Assembly (NCBI RefSeq): GCF_016918505.1 | Contig: NZ_JAFFPZ010000013.1 | Span: forward strand, 21,975-85,974 | Length of the DNA: 64,000 nucleotides | From: Desulforhopalus vacuolatus | GTDB taxonomy: Bacteria; Desulfobacterota; Desulfobulbia; Desulfobulbales; Desulfocapsaceae | Reading direction: 5' to 3' | Shown here: in pieces, positions 9,250 through 18,390 of the stretch | Layout of the letters: the number at the start of each line of letters is the position of its first letter | Position numbering within the stretch: position 1 is the stretch's first letter | Made by a program: the position numbers and the translations under genes | The notes under the pieces: generated by a model | The model's database searches: none | What the model was told of the DNA's origin: nothing | The model's input: only the letters and a program-made list of their open reading frames with translations

Positions 9250-9390
9250 GGGAACCTTGAATAATCAGTCTTTTGCCCATCTTCTTCGTTACAGTCAAAA
9301 ATTTATCCTCGGAATATCAGACATATACCTGTGGTAAATTTCTTTCTGTGCCTCGAATATGAACAAAATACAAGATTATTCAAGGTACCC
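9250..9390. mobile_element. MITE, family 1 (141-bp copy, 4-bp duplication TAAA)
   Basis: Begins GGGAACCTTGAATAATC and ends GATTATTCAAGGTACCC, an almost perfect 17-bp terminal inverted repeat. TAAA is present at 9246-9249 and again at 9391-9394. The element is the same length as the copy at 55262-55402, which lies in the opposite orientation. The interior carries TTACAGTCAAAAATTTATCC and TGCCTCGAATATGAAC and has no reading frame. It lies between bioD and the first glycosyltransferase gene. Confidence 0.93.
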
Positions 9391-9515
9391 TAAAGTATTC
9401 AGTGCAGAGCTTTTTGAATATATTCAATAAATACGAAATAACATGTTGATATTTCGTATTTCTGTCTTTATAAATGGTGCCGGTCAGGCGGCAGAAACAG
9501 TTTGTGGAGAAATAC

Positions 9516-10487
9516 GTGCAAATATCAGTAGTCATTCCCCTGTTGAACGAAGAGGAGAGCCTTCCTGTTCTCTTTGAAGAGCTGAAAGGTGCCCTCAATC
9601 CCCTTGATGTGGACTATGAGCTGATTTTTATCAATGATGGCAGCACTGACGGCAGTGCTGCTATCCTTGCCGGAATGCACGGGGAAGACAAACGGGTGGT
9701 GGTGATCAATTTCCGCCGCAACTTTGGACAGACCGCTGCCATGTCCGCCGGGTTTGACTTCGCCCGCGGCGAGATCATCATCGCCATGGATGCCGATCTG
9801 CAGAACGATCCCGCAGATATTCCCAAACTGATCTCCAAAATTGAAGAGGGCTATGATGTGGTTACCGGCTGGCGTTACGACCGCAAGGATACCTTTATCA
9901 ACCGTCGTCTGCCGTCGATTATCGCCAACAAACTGATTTCCAAAACCACTGGAGTCCGTCTGCACGACTACGGCTGCACCTTGAAGGCCTTCCGGCGCGA
10001 AGTGATCAAAGAGCTGCACCTCTACGGAGAGATGCATCGCTTTATTCCGGCTCTCGCCAGCGGTATCGGCATTAAATTTACCGAAGTGAAGGTTAACCAT
10101 CGTGCCCGGCGCTTCGGCAGTACAAAATACGGTATTGCCCGTACCGTGCACGTAATCCTTGACCTGCTGACGGTCAAATTTCTGCTCAGCTACGCGACGC
10201 GACCGATTCAAGTCTTTGGAATGATGGGACTTATCTCTGGTGGAAGCGGCTTTCTCATCGCTCTGGTGATGACGGTCCAGCGCGAGTTTTACGGCATTGG
10301 GCTTTCCAACCGGCCGATGTTGCTGCTTGCCATCCTGCTGATTATCCTCGGTTTCCAGTTTGTATCCCTGGGACTGATTGCCGAACTGCAGGCGCGGACC
10401 TACCACGAGTCGCAGAATAAACCAATCTATTATGTGAGAAGTGTGCTTCGTGATGGTGACGAAGGGGGCGAGAGCAGCCGTTCATGA
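9516..10487 (+). CDS. Family 2 glycosyltransferase, DPM1/GtrB-like, with two C-terminal membrane segments
   Basis: Likely a polyprenyl-phosphate sugar transferase that makes lipid-linked sugar donors on the inner membrane. The GT-A domain shows VVIPLLNEEESLP, INDGSTDGS, the RRNFGQTAAMSAG segment and the metal-binding MDADLQNDP. Two hydrophobic segments follow (about residues 220-290), as in GtrB and ArnC relatives. An ATG at 9474 is also in frame, but the GTG at 9516 has GGAGA five bases ahead and yields the usual short N-terminus, so it was chosen. It overlaps the next glycosyltransferase by four bases and opens the polysaccharide block. The sugar is not predictable. Confidence 0.88.
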   Translation: MQISVVIPLLNEEESLPVLFEELKGALNPLDVDYELIFINDGSTDGSAAILAGMHGEDKRVVVINFRRNFGQTAAMSAGFDFARGEIIIAMDADLQNDPADIPKLISKIEEGYDVVTGWRYDRKDTFINRRLPSIIANKLISKTTGVRLHDYGCTLKAFRREVIKELHLYGEMHRFIPALASGIGIKFTEVKVNHRARRFGSTKYGIARTVHVILDLLTVKFLLSYATRPIQVFGMMGLISGGSGFLIALVMTVQREFYGIGLSNRPMLLLAILLIILGFQFVSLGLIAELQARTYHESQNKPIYYVRSVLRDGDEGGESSRS

Positions 10488-11557
10488 TTTCGTCGGATGA
10501 CAGAGTAACCGGCAATCCTTCCTTTGAAATTGTCATTCCGAACTGGAACGGGGCGAAGATGCTTGGCGACTGCCTCAATTCACTTTCCGGGCAGAGTTAT
10601 CAAAATTTCATGATAACTGTGGTGGATAACGGTTCCACGGATAATTCGCTGGGCATGCTGGCACGGGATTACCCTGCCGTACGGGTACTCTCTTACTCGA
10701 AAAACCGTGGTTTCAGTGCAGCAGTCAACGCCGGGATTCGCAAGGCCCGGGCACCGTGGATTCTGCTGCTCAATAACGATATGGAAGTTGAGAAAAACTG
10801 CCTGCTGAAGCTCCTTGAAGGAATGGTGGACTTCCCTGACGCTGACTTCTTTGCGTTGAAAATGTATAACTTCTACAACCGGGAGTTGCTTGACGGGGCA
10901 GGGGACGCCATACTGCGTGGTGGAGTGGGATATCGTCTTGGCGTGATGGAGCATGACGGCGAACGTTACAGCTTTGATCGTCTCTGTTTTGGTGCCTGTG
11001 CCGGGGCTGCCCTTTACAGCAGGCGTTTTTTTGAGCGCGTCGGCTGCTTTGATGAAGATTTTTTCGCCTATGTGGAGGATGTTGATCTCAACCTGAGAGC
11101 GGCCCGGGCCGGGGCATGTTGTGTCTTTCTCTGCGAAGCAAAAATATATCATATCGGCAGTGCCACCAGCGGCTCAAAATTCAACGAGCTGACCATCCGT
11201 CTCTCCACCCGCAATAATATCAACCTGATGGTGAAGAATTATCCCGGTCGGCTCTTTCTCCGTTTTTTGCCGGCAATTATTGTTTATCAATGTATATGGC
11301 TGTTGTTCTGCATAAAAAAAGGTGTATTTGTCCCCTGGTTTCGCGGGGTATGCGAGGCCTTGTCGCCGCGTTCTCTCAGTCTCTTTTACGGTAAACACCG
11401 CGAACATTCTGCTGATATGAGTCGGGAGGAGTTGCGTCTTCTCGGTAATCGTATCGTCGATTCGGAGCGGGAGGCTGTTGCCTCCATCATGGCCCGGCGG
11501 AATGAAAACGGCAGGAGTAATCGTCTGCTGCGGCTGTATCTGAAACTCTTCTGCTGA
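10484..11557 (+). CDS. Family 2 glycosyltransferase, rhamnosyltransferase-like
   Basis: Cytoplasmic GT-A glycosyltransferase, 357 residues, of the type that adds sugars to O-antigen or exopolysaccharide repeat units. Visible motifs are VIPNWNGAKML, VVDNGSTDNS, the FSAAVNAGIRKA helix and LLNNDMEVE as the DXD-like metal site, then an EDVDLNLRAARAG helix near residue 200. A hydrophobic segment around residues 260-275 suggests membrane association. Its start overlaps the previous gene by four bases. Acceptor and donor cannot be read from the sequence. Confidence 0.87.
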   Translation: MISSDDRVTGNPSFEIVIPNWNGAKMLGDCLNSLSGQSYQNFMITVVDNGSTDNSLGMLARDYPAVRVLSYSKNRGFSAAVNAGIRKARAPWILLLNNDMEVEKNCLLKLLEGMVDFPDADFFALKMYNFYNRELLDGAGDAILRGGVGYRLGVMEHDGERYSFDRLCFGACAGAALYSRRFFERVGCFDEDFFAYVEDVDLNLRAARAGACCVFLCEAKIYHIGSATSGSKFNELTIRLSTRNNINLMVKNYPGRLFLRFLPAIIVYQCIWLLFCIKKGVFVPWFRGVCEALSPRSLSLFYGKHREHSADMSREELRLLGNRIVDSEREAVASIMARRNENGRSNRLLRLYLKLFC

Positions 11558-11564
11558 CTGCATT

Positions 11565-12395
11565 GTGACTTGTTATATTATTATCGTCAGCCACGATTCC
11601 GAAGCTGTATTGCCCCTTTGTCTTGATTCTCTTGCCGCCTGCGGCAGTGAAGTGAGATGCATCCTTGCTGACAGCGGCTCTGCCGATCACCGCTTCCTTA
11701 AGACCCTCGTTGAGAGGTCCCCCTTCCCCCTGCAGCTTCTCTTCTGTGGTGATGTTGGTTTCGCTGTTGCCAATAACCGTGCCTTCTCTGAGCTTTCCGC
11801 AGATATCGACTCCAATGATGCGGTAGTCTTCCTCAATCCTGACGCCTTTGTTGAAACGGGTACTCTGCAGGCTGCATTGCACGCACTCCATTCTGTGCAG
11901 GATGTCGGGGTGGTTGGCGGTCGCCTGCTTGGCTGCAACAGGGACGGAGAGTTGACGGGACGGCTGGACTCCACCGGGATATTCCGCCGCTGGTATGGTC
12001 GCTGGTATGACCGGGGCCAGGGGGAAATGGATGTCGGACAGTATATGGAGGACAGAGAGGTTCCCGCTGTCTGCGGTGCCTTTATGGTTTGTCATCCCGC
12101 CGCTCTGCAGGATTTGTGGAAAGAGGACAGCACGCTCTTTGATCCTTCCTTCTTTCTCTATAAAGAGGATATTGAGTTGAGTCTGCGCCTGCGTGCCCGT
12201 GGCTGGAAACTCCGTTATCTGCCGCAGGCACGGGTGCTGCACAGTCGGGGATGGGCGGAAGAGCGTTCGGTGATGCCGATCTCAAAACGGATAATGGCTG
12301 CGGAAAACGAGGTGCGGCTGTACGTGCGGCATCCGTCGCCATATATTTTCTGGGCACTGGCGAAATATCTGCTGGTGCGATTTGGCAGGGTGTAA
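11565..12395 (+). CDS. Family 2 glycosyltransferase
   Basis: A 276-residue GT-A glycosyltransferase. It has a short N-terminal IIIVSHDSEAVLP strand, LADSGSADHRF in place of the usual DNGS motif, VGFAVANNRAF, the metal-site FLNPDAFVE, and the C-terminal EDIELSLRLRARGWKL helix shared by many rhamnosyltransferase-like enzymes. The start is a GTG eight bases after the previous stop. It sits inside an unbroken run of four family-2 enzymes and probably acts on the same surface glycan. Confidence 0.85.
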   Translation: MTCYIIIVSHDSEAVLPLCLDSLAACGSEVRCILADSGSADHRFLKTLVERSPFPLQLLFCGDVGFAVANNRAFSELSADIDSNDAVVFLNPDAFVETGTLQAALHALHSVQDVGVVGGRLLGCNRDGELTGRLDSTGIFRRWYGRWYDRGQGEMDVGQYMEDREVPAVCGAFMVCHPAALQDLWKEDSTLFDPSFFLYKEDIELSLRLRARGWKLRYLPQARVLHSRGWAEERSVMPISKRIMAAENEVRLYVRHPSPYIFWALAKYLLVRFGRV

Positions 12396-12398
12396 ACG

Positions 12399-13319
12399 AT
12401 GATGACACGAATTTCTGTTCTTATCCCTGTCCGCAACGGAGCAAAAGAGCTGCCCGCACTTTTTACAGCCCTTGCTGCGCAGACTCTGCAGCCGTTCGAG
12501 GTGATCGTCGCCGATACCGCATCAAAGGACGGCAGTCGCGAGATCTGTCGGCAGCACGGTGCGCGGGTGATTCCCGTCGATCGTGATGAATTTGACCATG
12601 GCGGAACGAGAAGCATGCTGGTGCGGGAGGCAGCCGGAGACGTGGTGCTCTTTCTTACTCAGGATGCCATTCCGGCGAATGAACAGGCCTTTAAACTGCT
12701 GCTGACGGCACTTCATGCAGAGGAAAATATTGCCTGTGCCTATGGCCGGCAATTGCCGAAAGAAGGAGCTTCGCTGCAGTCCGCTTTTCTCCGCAGCTTC
12801 AACTATCCTGAGGTCTCTGAGGTGCGGAGTTATGATGATCGGCGTCGGCGGGGCCTGAAGACGGCTTTTCTCTCCAACTCCTTTTCTGTCTGGAAGCGCG
12901 AGCTGCTTCTCGCCAACGGCTGCTTTCGCAACGGGCTGATCTTTGGTGAAGATACCTGTGCTCTTGGCCGTCTGCTTCTTGCCGGCTGGAAGGTCGCCTA
13001 CTGTGCTGAGGCTGGCGTGTATCACAGTCATAATTACAGTATTGCGGGTGAATTCCGGCGCAGCTTTGATATAGGTGTTCTGCACGAACGGGAGCGCTGG
13101 CTGCTGGATTCCTTTGGCGGGGCAACGAGGATCGGCGGCAGTTATATCCGTCTCTCTCTACAGAATATCGCTGCCCTGCAGAAATACTGGCTGGTACCGG
13201 ACTGGTTCCTCCGCAACGGGATGAAATTCCTTGGGTATAAATGCGGTGGCAACTGGTACCGCCTGCCGCTCTTTCTCTGTCGCAGCATGAGTATGAACCG
13301 GCGCTGGTGGCAGCGTTAG
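12399..13319 (+). CDS. Family 2 glycosyltransferase, RfbF/rhamnosyltransferase type
   Basis: A 306-residue GT-A enzyme with SVLIPVRNGAKELPAL, VADTASKDGSRE, the DEFDHGGTRSMLVREA segment typical of the RfbF-like rhamnosyltransferase group, and FLTQDAIP as the metal-site region. The C-terminal half has an EDTCALGRLLLAGWKV helix and a histidine-containing YHSHNYS motif, also seen in that group. It follows the previous gene by three bases. Rhamnose is a plausible donor from the family, but this is inference. Confidence 0.85.
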   Translation: MMTRISVLIPVRNGAKELPALFTALAAQTLQPFEVIVADTASKDGSREICRQHGARVIPVDRDEFDHGGTRSMLVREAAGDVVLFLTQDAIPANEQAFKLLLTALHAEENIACAYGRQLPKEGASLQSAFLRSFNYPEVSEVRSYDDRRRRGLKTAFLSNSFSVWKRELLLANGCFRNGLIFGEDTCALGRLLLAGWKVAYCAEAGVYHSHNYSIAGEFRRSFDIGVLHERERWLLDSFGGATRIGGSYIRLSLQNIAALQKYWLVPDWFLRNGMKFLGYKCGGNWYRLPLFLCRSMSMNRRWWQR

Positions 13320-13380
13320 GCTCTTTCAATGATGGGTACCCATAAACTGTTGTTTTCAACGTACTGATATTCGGAATAGA

Positions 13381-14817
13381 ATGATTACAACGAATCTTCG
13401 TGAGCAGAGCTCGCTCATGGCCAGATTGCTCCACCTTGTCGATTGTCTGCTGATTGTTGTCTATCTCTGGGGACTGGTGCACTGGTTCCATGTCCCATGG
13501 AGTATATGGTATACCCGCTTGATGGTTCTTACCGGAGTTGCCACCTTCATCAGTTTTCAGTCCTTTCAACTCTATCGTTCCTGGCGCGGGTGGAAATTTT
13601 TTCTCGAGTTTGTCGTTATCCTGCGTGCCTGGGCAACGGTAGTGGGGGTTCTTCTCTTCTACTTTTTCATTTTCAAGATCTCCCACGCCTACTCCCGTTT
13701 TGTTATCCTCATCTGGTCGGTAACCACGCCTGTGCTCGTCTTTACGCTGCATACCTTTGCCCGTAAACTGCTGCGCAGCTTCCGTTCCCGTGGAAAAAAT
13801 GTGCGGCGTGCGGTGGTGGTCGGTGGAGGGGAACTGGGGCGGAACCTGCTTGCAGAGGTGGAGTCGATGCCGTGGACGGGGATCGAGGTTATCGGCTTTT
13901 TTGACGATAAACTCGATCTGCGGCCGTATGGAGAGGTGGGAGAAGCAGAAGAACCGCCGGAGATTTATGGTAAACCGGTGCTCGGGACCACCGCTGACAT
14001 TACTACCTACCTCAAAGTGCACGATGTGGATTATGTCTATATTGCATTGCCCATGCGTGCGGAACGCAAGATCTTCAAGATATTGCGTGAGTGCCGCAGT
14101 CTTGGGGCTCGGATTTATCTTATTCCCGACCTCTATCTCTACGGCCTGCACCATGCCGAAGTGCAGTCTCTCGGGAGCATGCTTATCCTCAACTTTAATC
14201 CCAACACTGAGTGGAAGCGCAGTTTTGACATCATCTTTTCCCTCGCTGCCATTTGCGGCACACTGCCGCTTACCCTGCTTATTGCACTGGCGATAAAGCT
14301 TGCGGACGGCGGGCCGATTTTTTATGGTCATACGCGCATTACTGCCACCGGCAAGAATTTTAAATGCTTGAAATTCCGTACCATGCGTGTCGGTGCGGAT
14401 AAAATGCTGGAGAAAATTTTCAAGGAAAAACCGGCGTTGCGGAAGGAATGGGAAACTTCCTTTAAGTTGAAGAATGACCCGCGGATCAGCCCTATAGGCC
14501 GTTTTCTACGCAAAACCAGCCTTGATGAACTGCCGCAGTTTATCAATGTGCTCAGGGGAGAGATGAGTGTGGTCGGCGCGCGGCCGGTGGTTGGTGATGA
14601 ACTGACCGATTTCTATAAAGAGAGTGCAGGGTTGTACTGCTCAATGAAACCCGGTATCACCGGTCCCTGGCAGGTGGGGCGGCGTTCCAACGTAGATGAT
14701 TATCAGGAGCGGGTTGAAATTGATGACTGGTATATCCTTAATTTCTCTCTGTGGACCGATATCAAGATTATTGTCAAGACGGTGGCGTGCATGTTCACCG
14801 GCAAGGGGGCCTGTTGA
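13381..14817 (+). CDS. Exopolysaccharide initiating polyprenyl-phosphate sugar-1-phosphate transferase (WbaP/WcaJ-like)
   Basis: Integral membrane enzyme that transfers a sugar-1-phosphate to undecaprenyl phosphate and so starts a repeat unit. The 478-residue protein has four to five N-terminal membrane segments (about residues 15-125), a central nucleotide-binding-like domain that begins VVGGGELGRNLLAE, another membrane stretch near 280, and the catalytic C-terminal domain with KFRTMRVGAD, SLDELPQFINVLRGEMS, VGARPV and PGITGPWQVGRRS. Both length and domain order fit the large poly-isoprenyl-phosphate hexose-1-phosphate transferase class. It closes the glycosyltransferase run; no flippase or polymerase gene is visible, so the locus is incomplete here. 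Its stop overlaps the coaBC start. Confidence 0.92.
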   Translation: MITTNLREQSSLMARLLHLVDCLLIVVYLWGLVHWFHVPWSIWYTRLMVLTGVATFISFQSFQLYRSWRGWKFFLEFVVILRAWATVVGVLLFYFFIFKISHAYSRFVILIWSVTTPVLVFTLHTFARKLLRSFRSRGKNVRRAVVVGGGELGRNLLAEVESMPWTGIEVIGFFDDKLDLRPYGEVGEAEEPPEIYGKPVLGTTADITTYLKVHDVDYVYIALPMRAERKIFKILRECRSLGARIYLIPDLYLYGLHHAEVQSLGSMLILNFNPNTEWKRSFDIIFSLAAICGTLPLTLLIALAIKLADGGPIFYGHTRITATGKNFKCLKFRTMRVGADKMLEKIFKEKPALRKEWETSFKLKNDPRISPIGRFLRKTSLDELPQFINVLRGEMSVVGARPVVGDELTDFYKESAGLYCSMKPGITGPWQVGRRSNVDDYQERVEIDDWYILNFSLWTDIKIIVKTVACMFTGKGAC

Positions 14818-16022
14818 TGACTGTTTTTACTGGAAAAAATGTGGTGGTCGGAGTCTGCGGTTCCATTGCAGCCTTCAAGGTGGCGGGCTGGGTGAGTACA
14901 CTGACGAAGATGGAGGCACTGGTCGATGTCGCGATGACCCCGGCAGCGGAGCGCTTTGTCACTCCGCTGACCTTTGCTTCTCTCTCGGGCCGGAAAGTTT
15001 ACAGTGCAATGTTCGACGGCGCTGCAGATGGTTCCATGGCCCATATAGATCTCGGTCGTGAGGCGGATATCTTTGTGGTCGCACCCGCTACGGCGGACAT
15101 CATCGCCAAACTTGCCCATGGGATGGCTGACACACTGGTGACCACGGTTGCCCTTGTCGCCCGCTGCCCGAAGCTTCTTTTTCCAGCAATGAATGTGCAG
15201 ATGTTTGCCAGCCTGCCTGTGCAGGAAAACTTGAAAAAGCTGCGGGAATCCGGCTGGACAGTTGTGGCACCTGCATCCGGGAGCATGGCCTGTGGCGAGG
15301 TGGGAAAGGGCAGGCTGGTGGAGTGGCAGGATGCGCAGGAATACCTCGCTGCGGCGCTCTCAAGGCAGGATCTTGCCGGGATGCGGGTGGTTGTGACCGC
15401 CGGGCCGACGCGGGAAGCTATTGACCCTGCGCGTTTCCTCAGTAACCGTTCCTCCGGCAAAATGGGGTACGCTCTTGCCACAGCTGCGGCCCGACGGGGT
15501 GCGGTGGTTATGCTGATCAGTGGTCCGTCAAGTCTGCCGGCACCGCCGCTGGTGACGTTGAAGCGGGTGGAGACGGCCAGAGAGATGCACGATGCGGTGA
15601 TGGCAGAGTCGGCGCATGCAGGGGTAATTATCAAGGCTGCGGCAGTTTCTGATTATCGACCGGAGAATATTGCTCCGCACAAGGTGAAAAAGGAGAATAT
15701 TGAGACGGAGATGCGGCTCGTACAGAATCCGGATATTCTTTTTGCTCTCGGTGAGAAGAAGCCGAAGGGGCAGATCCTCGTGGGATTTGCGGCAGAAAGC
15801 CGCAATCTTGAGGCGGAGGGGAGGCGAAAGCTGACGAAAAAAAACCTGGATCTCATCTGTGTCAATGATATCAGTGCCAGTGATGCCGGCTTTGAGAGTG
15901 AGACCAACCGTATCCTGCTGCTTGACCGTGACGGCGGAGAGGAAAGGCTGCCCCTGATCTCCAAGCTGGAGACAGCAGACCGCATCCTTGACCGCGTGGT
16001 TGCTCTCCGTTGCACGCCCTGA
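14817..16022 (+). CDS. coaBC: Phosphopantothenoylcysteine decarboxylase / phosphopantothenate-cysteine ligase
   Basis: Bifunctional enzyme of coenzyme A synthesis. The N-terminal flavoprotein half (about residues 1-185) starts GKNVVVGVCGSIAAFK and contains the PAMNVQM motif with the active-site Asn; GSMACGEVGKGRL is the flap with the catalytic cysteine. The C-terminal ligase half has VTAGPTREAIDPARFLSNRSSGKMG and KAAAVSDYRP, then KLTKKNLDLICVND. The ATG at 14817 overlaps the TGA of the previous gene by one base; the 401-residue product has the standard length. Co-transcription with the sugar transferase is likely. Confidence 0.96.
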   Translation: MTVFTGKNVVVGVCGSIAAFKVAGWVSTLTKMEALVDVAMTPAAERFVTPLTFASLSGRKVYSAMFDGAADGSMAHIDLGREADIFVVAPATADIIAKLAHGMADTLVTTVALVARCPKLLFPAMNVQMFASLPVQENLKKLRESGWTVVAPASGSMACGEVGKGRLVEWQDAQEYLAAALSRQDLAGMRVVVTAGPTREAIDPARFLSNRSSGKMGYALATAAARRGAVVMLISGPSSLPAPPLVTLKRVETAREMHDAVMAESAHAGVIIKAAAVSDYRPENIAPHKVKKENIETEMRLVQNPDILFALGEKKPKGQILVGFAAESRNLEAEGRRKLTKKNLDLICVNDISASDAGFESETNRILLLDRDGGEERLPLISKLETADRILDRVVALRCTP

Positions 16023-16089
16023 ATTTAAGAGAGATCTGCGTCGGCGTCTCTTCGATGCTGGAAATGTATTTACGTAAAAAGGAGAAACG

Positions 16090-17190
16090 ATGAGCAGGCG
16101 GCGGCGTGTTCTGGTTGTGGAGCCCTACTTCGGTGGTTCTCATCAGCAGTTCCTTGAGGGGTTGATCCAACATCTGGATGCTGACTTTGTCTTTCTTGTA
16201 CTGCCAGCACGCAAGTGGAAAATGCGCATGCAGCTTGCTGCTCCATGGTTGATTGGTGAACTGGAAAAAATGCCGCTGGAAGAGCGTTGCTTTGACACCC
16301 TTCTTGCCTCCACCTTTGTTGATCTCGGTTTACTTCGCGCTCTCACTGCCATGCTTCCCGGCTGGGCCCCCCACACCCGTTTTTGTCTCTATTTCCACGA
16401 AAATCAATTTGCGTATCCCTCTCAGCTGAAAGACCCGGGATTTTTTCAGTTCACCGGGATCAATTTCAACTCAGCCCTCGCGGCCGATTCGCTGGCCTTT
16501 AACTCGGAGTTTAATCGGCAGAGCTTTCTCGCTGGTGTCGCCTCCCTGCTGAAAAAGGCTGCGGACATGAGTTTTCCTGATACGGTAGAGAAATTACGGG
16601 CAAAGAGTCGGGTTATTTTTCCGGGAATTACCCTTAGTTGTGTGGAGGCATCGGTGCAGGAAAGTGAAGAAGCTGTGATTGTCTGGAATCACCGCTGGGA
16701 GGCAGATAAGAACCCGGAAGAGTTTTTCAGTGCATTGCGGGTACTGCAGGCGCAGGACGTGCCGTTCAAGCTGTTGCTTCTCGGGCAGTCCTTTCGCTTC
16801 CACCCCGTCTGTTTTAACGGGGTGGAAGAGGAGTTTGCAGGGAATTTGCTCCACTGCGGCTTTGTCGAGAGCAGGGAAGAGTATCTGCATCTGCTTGGCA
16901 AAGGAACGATGGTGGTCTCAACCGCAGTGCATGAGTTTTACGGTATTGCCGTCATTGAGGCGGTTCGCGCAGGGTGTGTACCTCTTCTGCCAGCTCGTCT
17001 TTCCTATCCTGAACTCTTCCCGCAGGAAAATCTCTATGGTGAAGGGGAGCTGGTTGAACGTCTGATTCAGCACTGTTGCATGCCCCGGAAACTCTCTGCA
17101 GCGACAGCGGTTAAGTTGACCCGGCGCTTCTCCTGGCAGGCCGTTGCCACTGATTATGAGAAATGGTTGTTTACAGTGCTGAGCCCATAA
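16090..17190 (+). CDS. Glycosyltransferase with DUF3524 domain, QTMAN/GTDC1-like (queuosine-tRNA mannosyltransferase homologue)
   Basis: A 366-residue GT-B fold protein. The N-terminal domain begins VLVVEPYFGGSHQQFLEGL and carries the segments YFHENQFAYP and FNSEFNRQSFL, hallmarks of the DUF3524 domain. That domain defines animal GTDC1/QTMAN, which mannosylates queuosine in tRNA-Asp. The C-terminal half has NHRWEADKNPEEFF, a nucleotide-sugar strand, and HEFYGIAVIEAVRAGC, the glycosyltransferase family 1/4 donor site. An AGGAG ribosome site lies before the ATG. Its 3' end overlaps rsmA, on the other strand, by 20 bp. A tRNA-modifying role in this bacterium is inferred from the family only. Confidence 0.82.
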   Translation: MSRRRRVLVVEPYFGGSHQQFLEGLIQHLDADFVFLVLPARKWKMRMQLAAPWLIGELEKMPLEERCFDTLLASTFVDLGLLRALTAMLPGWAPHTRFCLYFHENQFAYPSQLKDPGFFQFTGINFNSALAADSLAFNSEFNRQSFLAGVASLLKKAADMSFPDTVEKLRAKSRVIFPGITLSCVEASVQESEEAVIVWNHRWEADKNPEEFFSALRVLQAQDVPFKLLLLGQSFRFHPVCFNGVEEEFAGNLLHCGFVESREEYLHLLGKGTMVVSTAVHEFYGIAVIEAVRAGCVPLLPARLSYPELFPQENLYGEGELVERLIQHCCMPRKLSAATAVKLTRRFSWQAVATDYEKWLFTVLSP

Positions 17191-18070
17191 TCCGGCTCAG
17201 TTCGATAAACTTTTCTACGGGGAGAGTTTCAGGACGGGTGCCTGGATCAATCCCCGCTTTTTTGAGGAGTTCGGCGGCCAGCGTCTTTGCCGCATTTCGA
17301 TCTGTGTCGACCAGCCTGCGCAGGGTGGGAACATTGGCGAAGGTATTGCCAATGGTTTTGCGCCGCTGGTTGAAGGTGGTGCGGACGATCTCTTTGAAGA
17401 GGGGATAGCTGTAGCTCTCCTGCGGGGGGATGCCGGGAGCGGTGCTGCCAAAATTAATAGTGATGACAATGGAATCAATCTTTGGCCTCGGATAAAACTC
17501 GTCCGGCCGGAGCAGCAGTTTCTGTTTCACTGTGGCGCAGGAGGCAAGCAGGATGGTCGGCACGCCATACTCTTTGCTGCCCGGTTGTGCCGCGAGACGC
17601 AACGCCACCTCCTTCTGCAGCATGACCGTGACGCTCTCAATATAGCGGGCGCTGTCGACCAGCTTGAAGATGAAGGGATTGGAGATAGAGTAGGGCAGGT
17701 TGGCGAGAATCTTCAACCTGCCACTCTCGCTGGCGCAACTGCTGCACACCTCTTTCAGGTCTACATCAAGAAAATCTTTGTGGATGAGAGTGACGTTCTC
17801 CGGCAGGTCATTCGCCTGGCGGTGAAAGCGTACAATTCCGCTGTCGATCTCAAAGCCGCAGACCCGCTTTGCTGTTTTGGCAAGTGGCAGGGTGAGAGCG
17901 CCGAGCCCTACGCCTACCTCTACGATGGTTTCTTCCGGCTTGATATCGCCTGCGGCGACGATGGCTTCTGCTGTGGTCCGATGGACAAGAAAGTTCTGCC
18001 CAAAGCGTTTTTTGGGGGCAAGATGGTATTTCTGCAGGGTATCATACGCCTGCTTTCCATACTGCGTCAT
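17171..18070 (-). CDS. rsmA: 16S rRNA (adenine1518-N6/adenine1519-N6)-dimethyltransferase
   Basis: KsgA/RsmA dimethylates two adjacent adenines in the 3' hairpin of 16S rRNA during small-subunit assembly. The 299-residue protein has KKRFGQNFLVH at about residue 19, SAM motif I as EVGVGLGALTLPLA, the acidic motif II, and the catalytic motif IV NLPYSISNPFIF. The C-terminal domain has FNQRRKTIGN. Length is normal. The gene is convergent with the DUF3524 glycosyltransferase, and the last 20 bp of the two genes overlap. Confidence 0.96.
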   Translation of the reverse strand: MTQYGKQAYDTLQKYHLAPKKRFGQNFLVHRTTAEAIVAAGDIKPEETIVEVGVGLGALTLPLAKTAKRVCGFEIDSGIVRFHRQANDLPENVTLIHKDFLDVDLKEVCSSCASESGRLKILANLPYSISNPFIFKLVDSARYIESVTVMLQKEVALRLAAQPGSKEYGVPTILLASCATVKQKLLLRPDEFYPRPKIDSIVITINFGSTAPGIPPQESYSYPLFKEIVRTTFNQRRKTIGNTFANVPTLRRLVDTDRNAAKTLAAELLKKAGIDPGTRPETLPVEKFIELSRIMGSAL

Positions 18071-18136
18071 AAGTTATATCCTTTCTTGTTTTATCTTTAG
18101 GGTATCTTTTATTTCTCATTGTGACAGTAAGACCAA

Positions 18137-18358
18137 TCACATTTTTTATTGACCAGAGAACGCAACTGCGTGGACATCTTTTTTGGTGATTACGAATGGA
18201 TAAACAGGCAGTAAAATGATCTCATGGTTGAAGCGTCCGTTGTGCCTGAGACACCCAAATTGCTCGTCTCTACGGAAATCTTTTGCTTTTTCCTGTCTCC
18301 TGTCTCCCTTTTCCCGTCCCTGCCTTTGAATCCGCCAATACAAAATGTAAAGGGTATG
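18137..18358. repeat. Mosaic intergenic repeat, family 2
   Basis: From the start of rsmA toward tsaD there is no gene. The block starts near ATTGACCAGAGAACGCAAC, runs through GTGGACATCTTTTTTGGTG and a CCTGTCTCCTGTCTCCC-like pyrimidine tract, and ends AATACAAAATGTAAAGGGTAT. The terminal stretches match the left end of the copies at 26.6, 32.8 and 45.1 kb, here in inverted orientation on the right side. The outer ends have diverged from ATACCATT. Confidence 0.75.
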
Positions 18359-18390
18359 ACAGTACTGTTTCCAGAATGTATTTGATTACT

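Noticed and set aside
13331..13345. GGGTACCC near 13335 as a tiny family-1 remnant
   Set aside because: Flanks are TGAT and ATAA rather than a duplication, and the CCTTGA part is absent.
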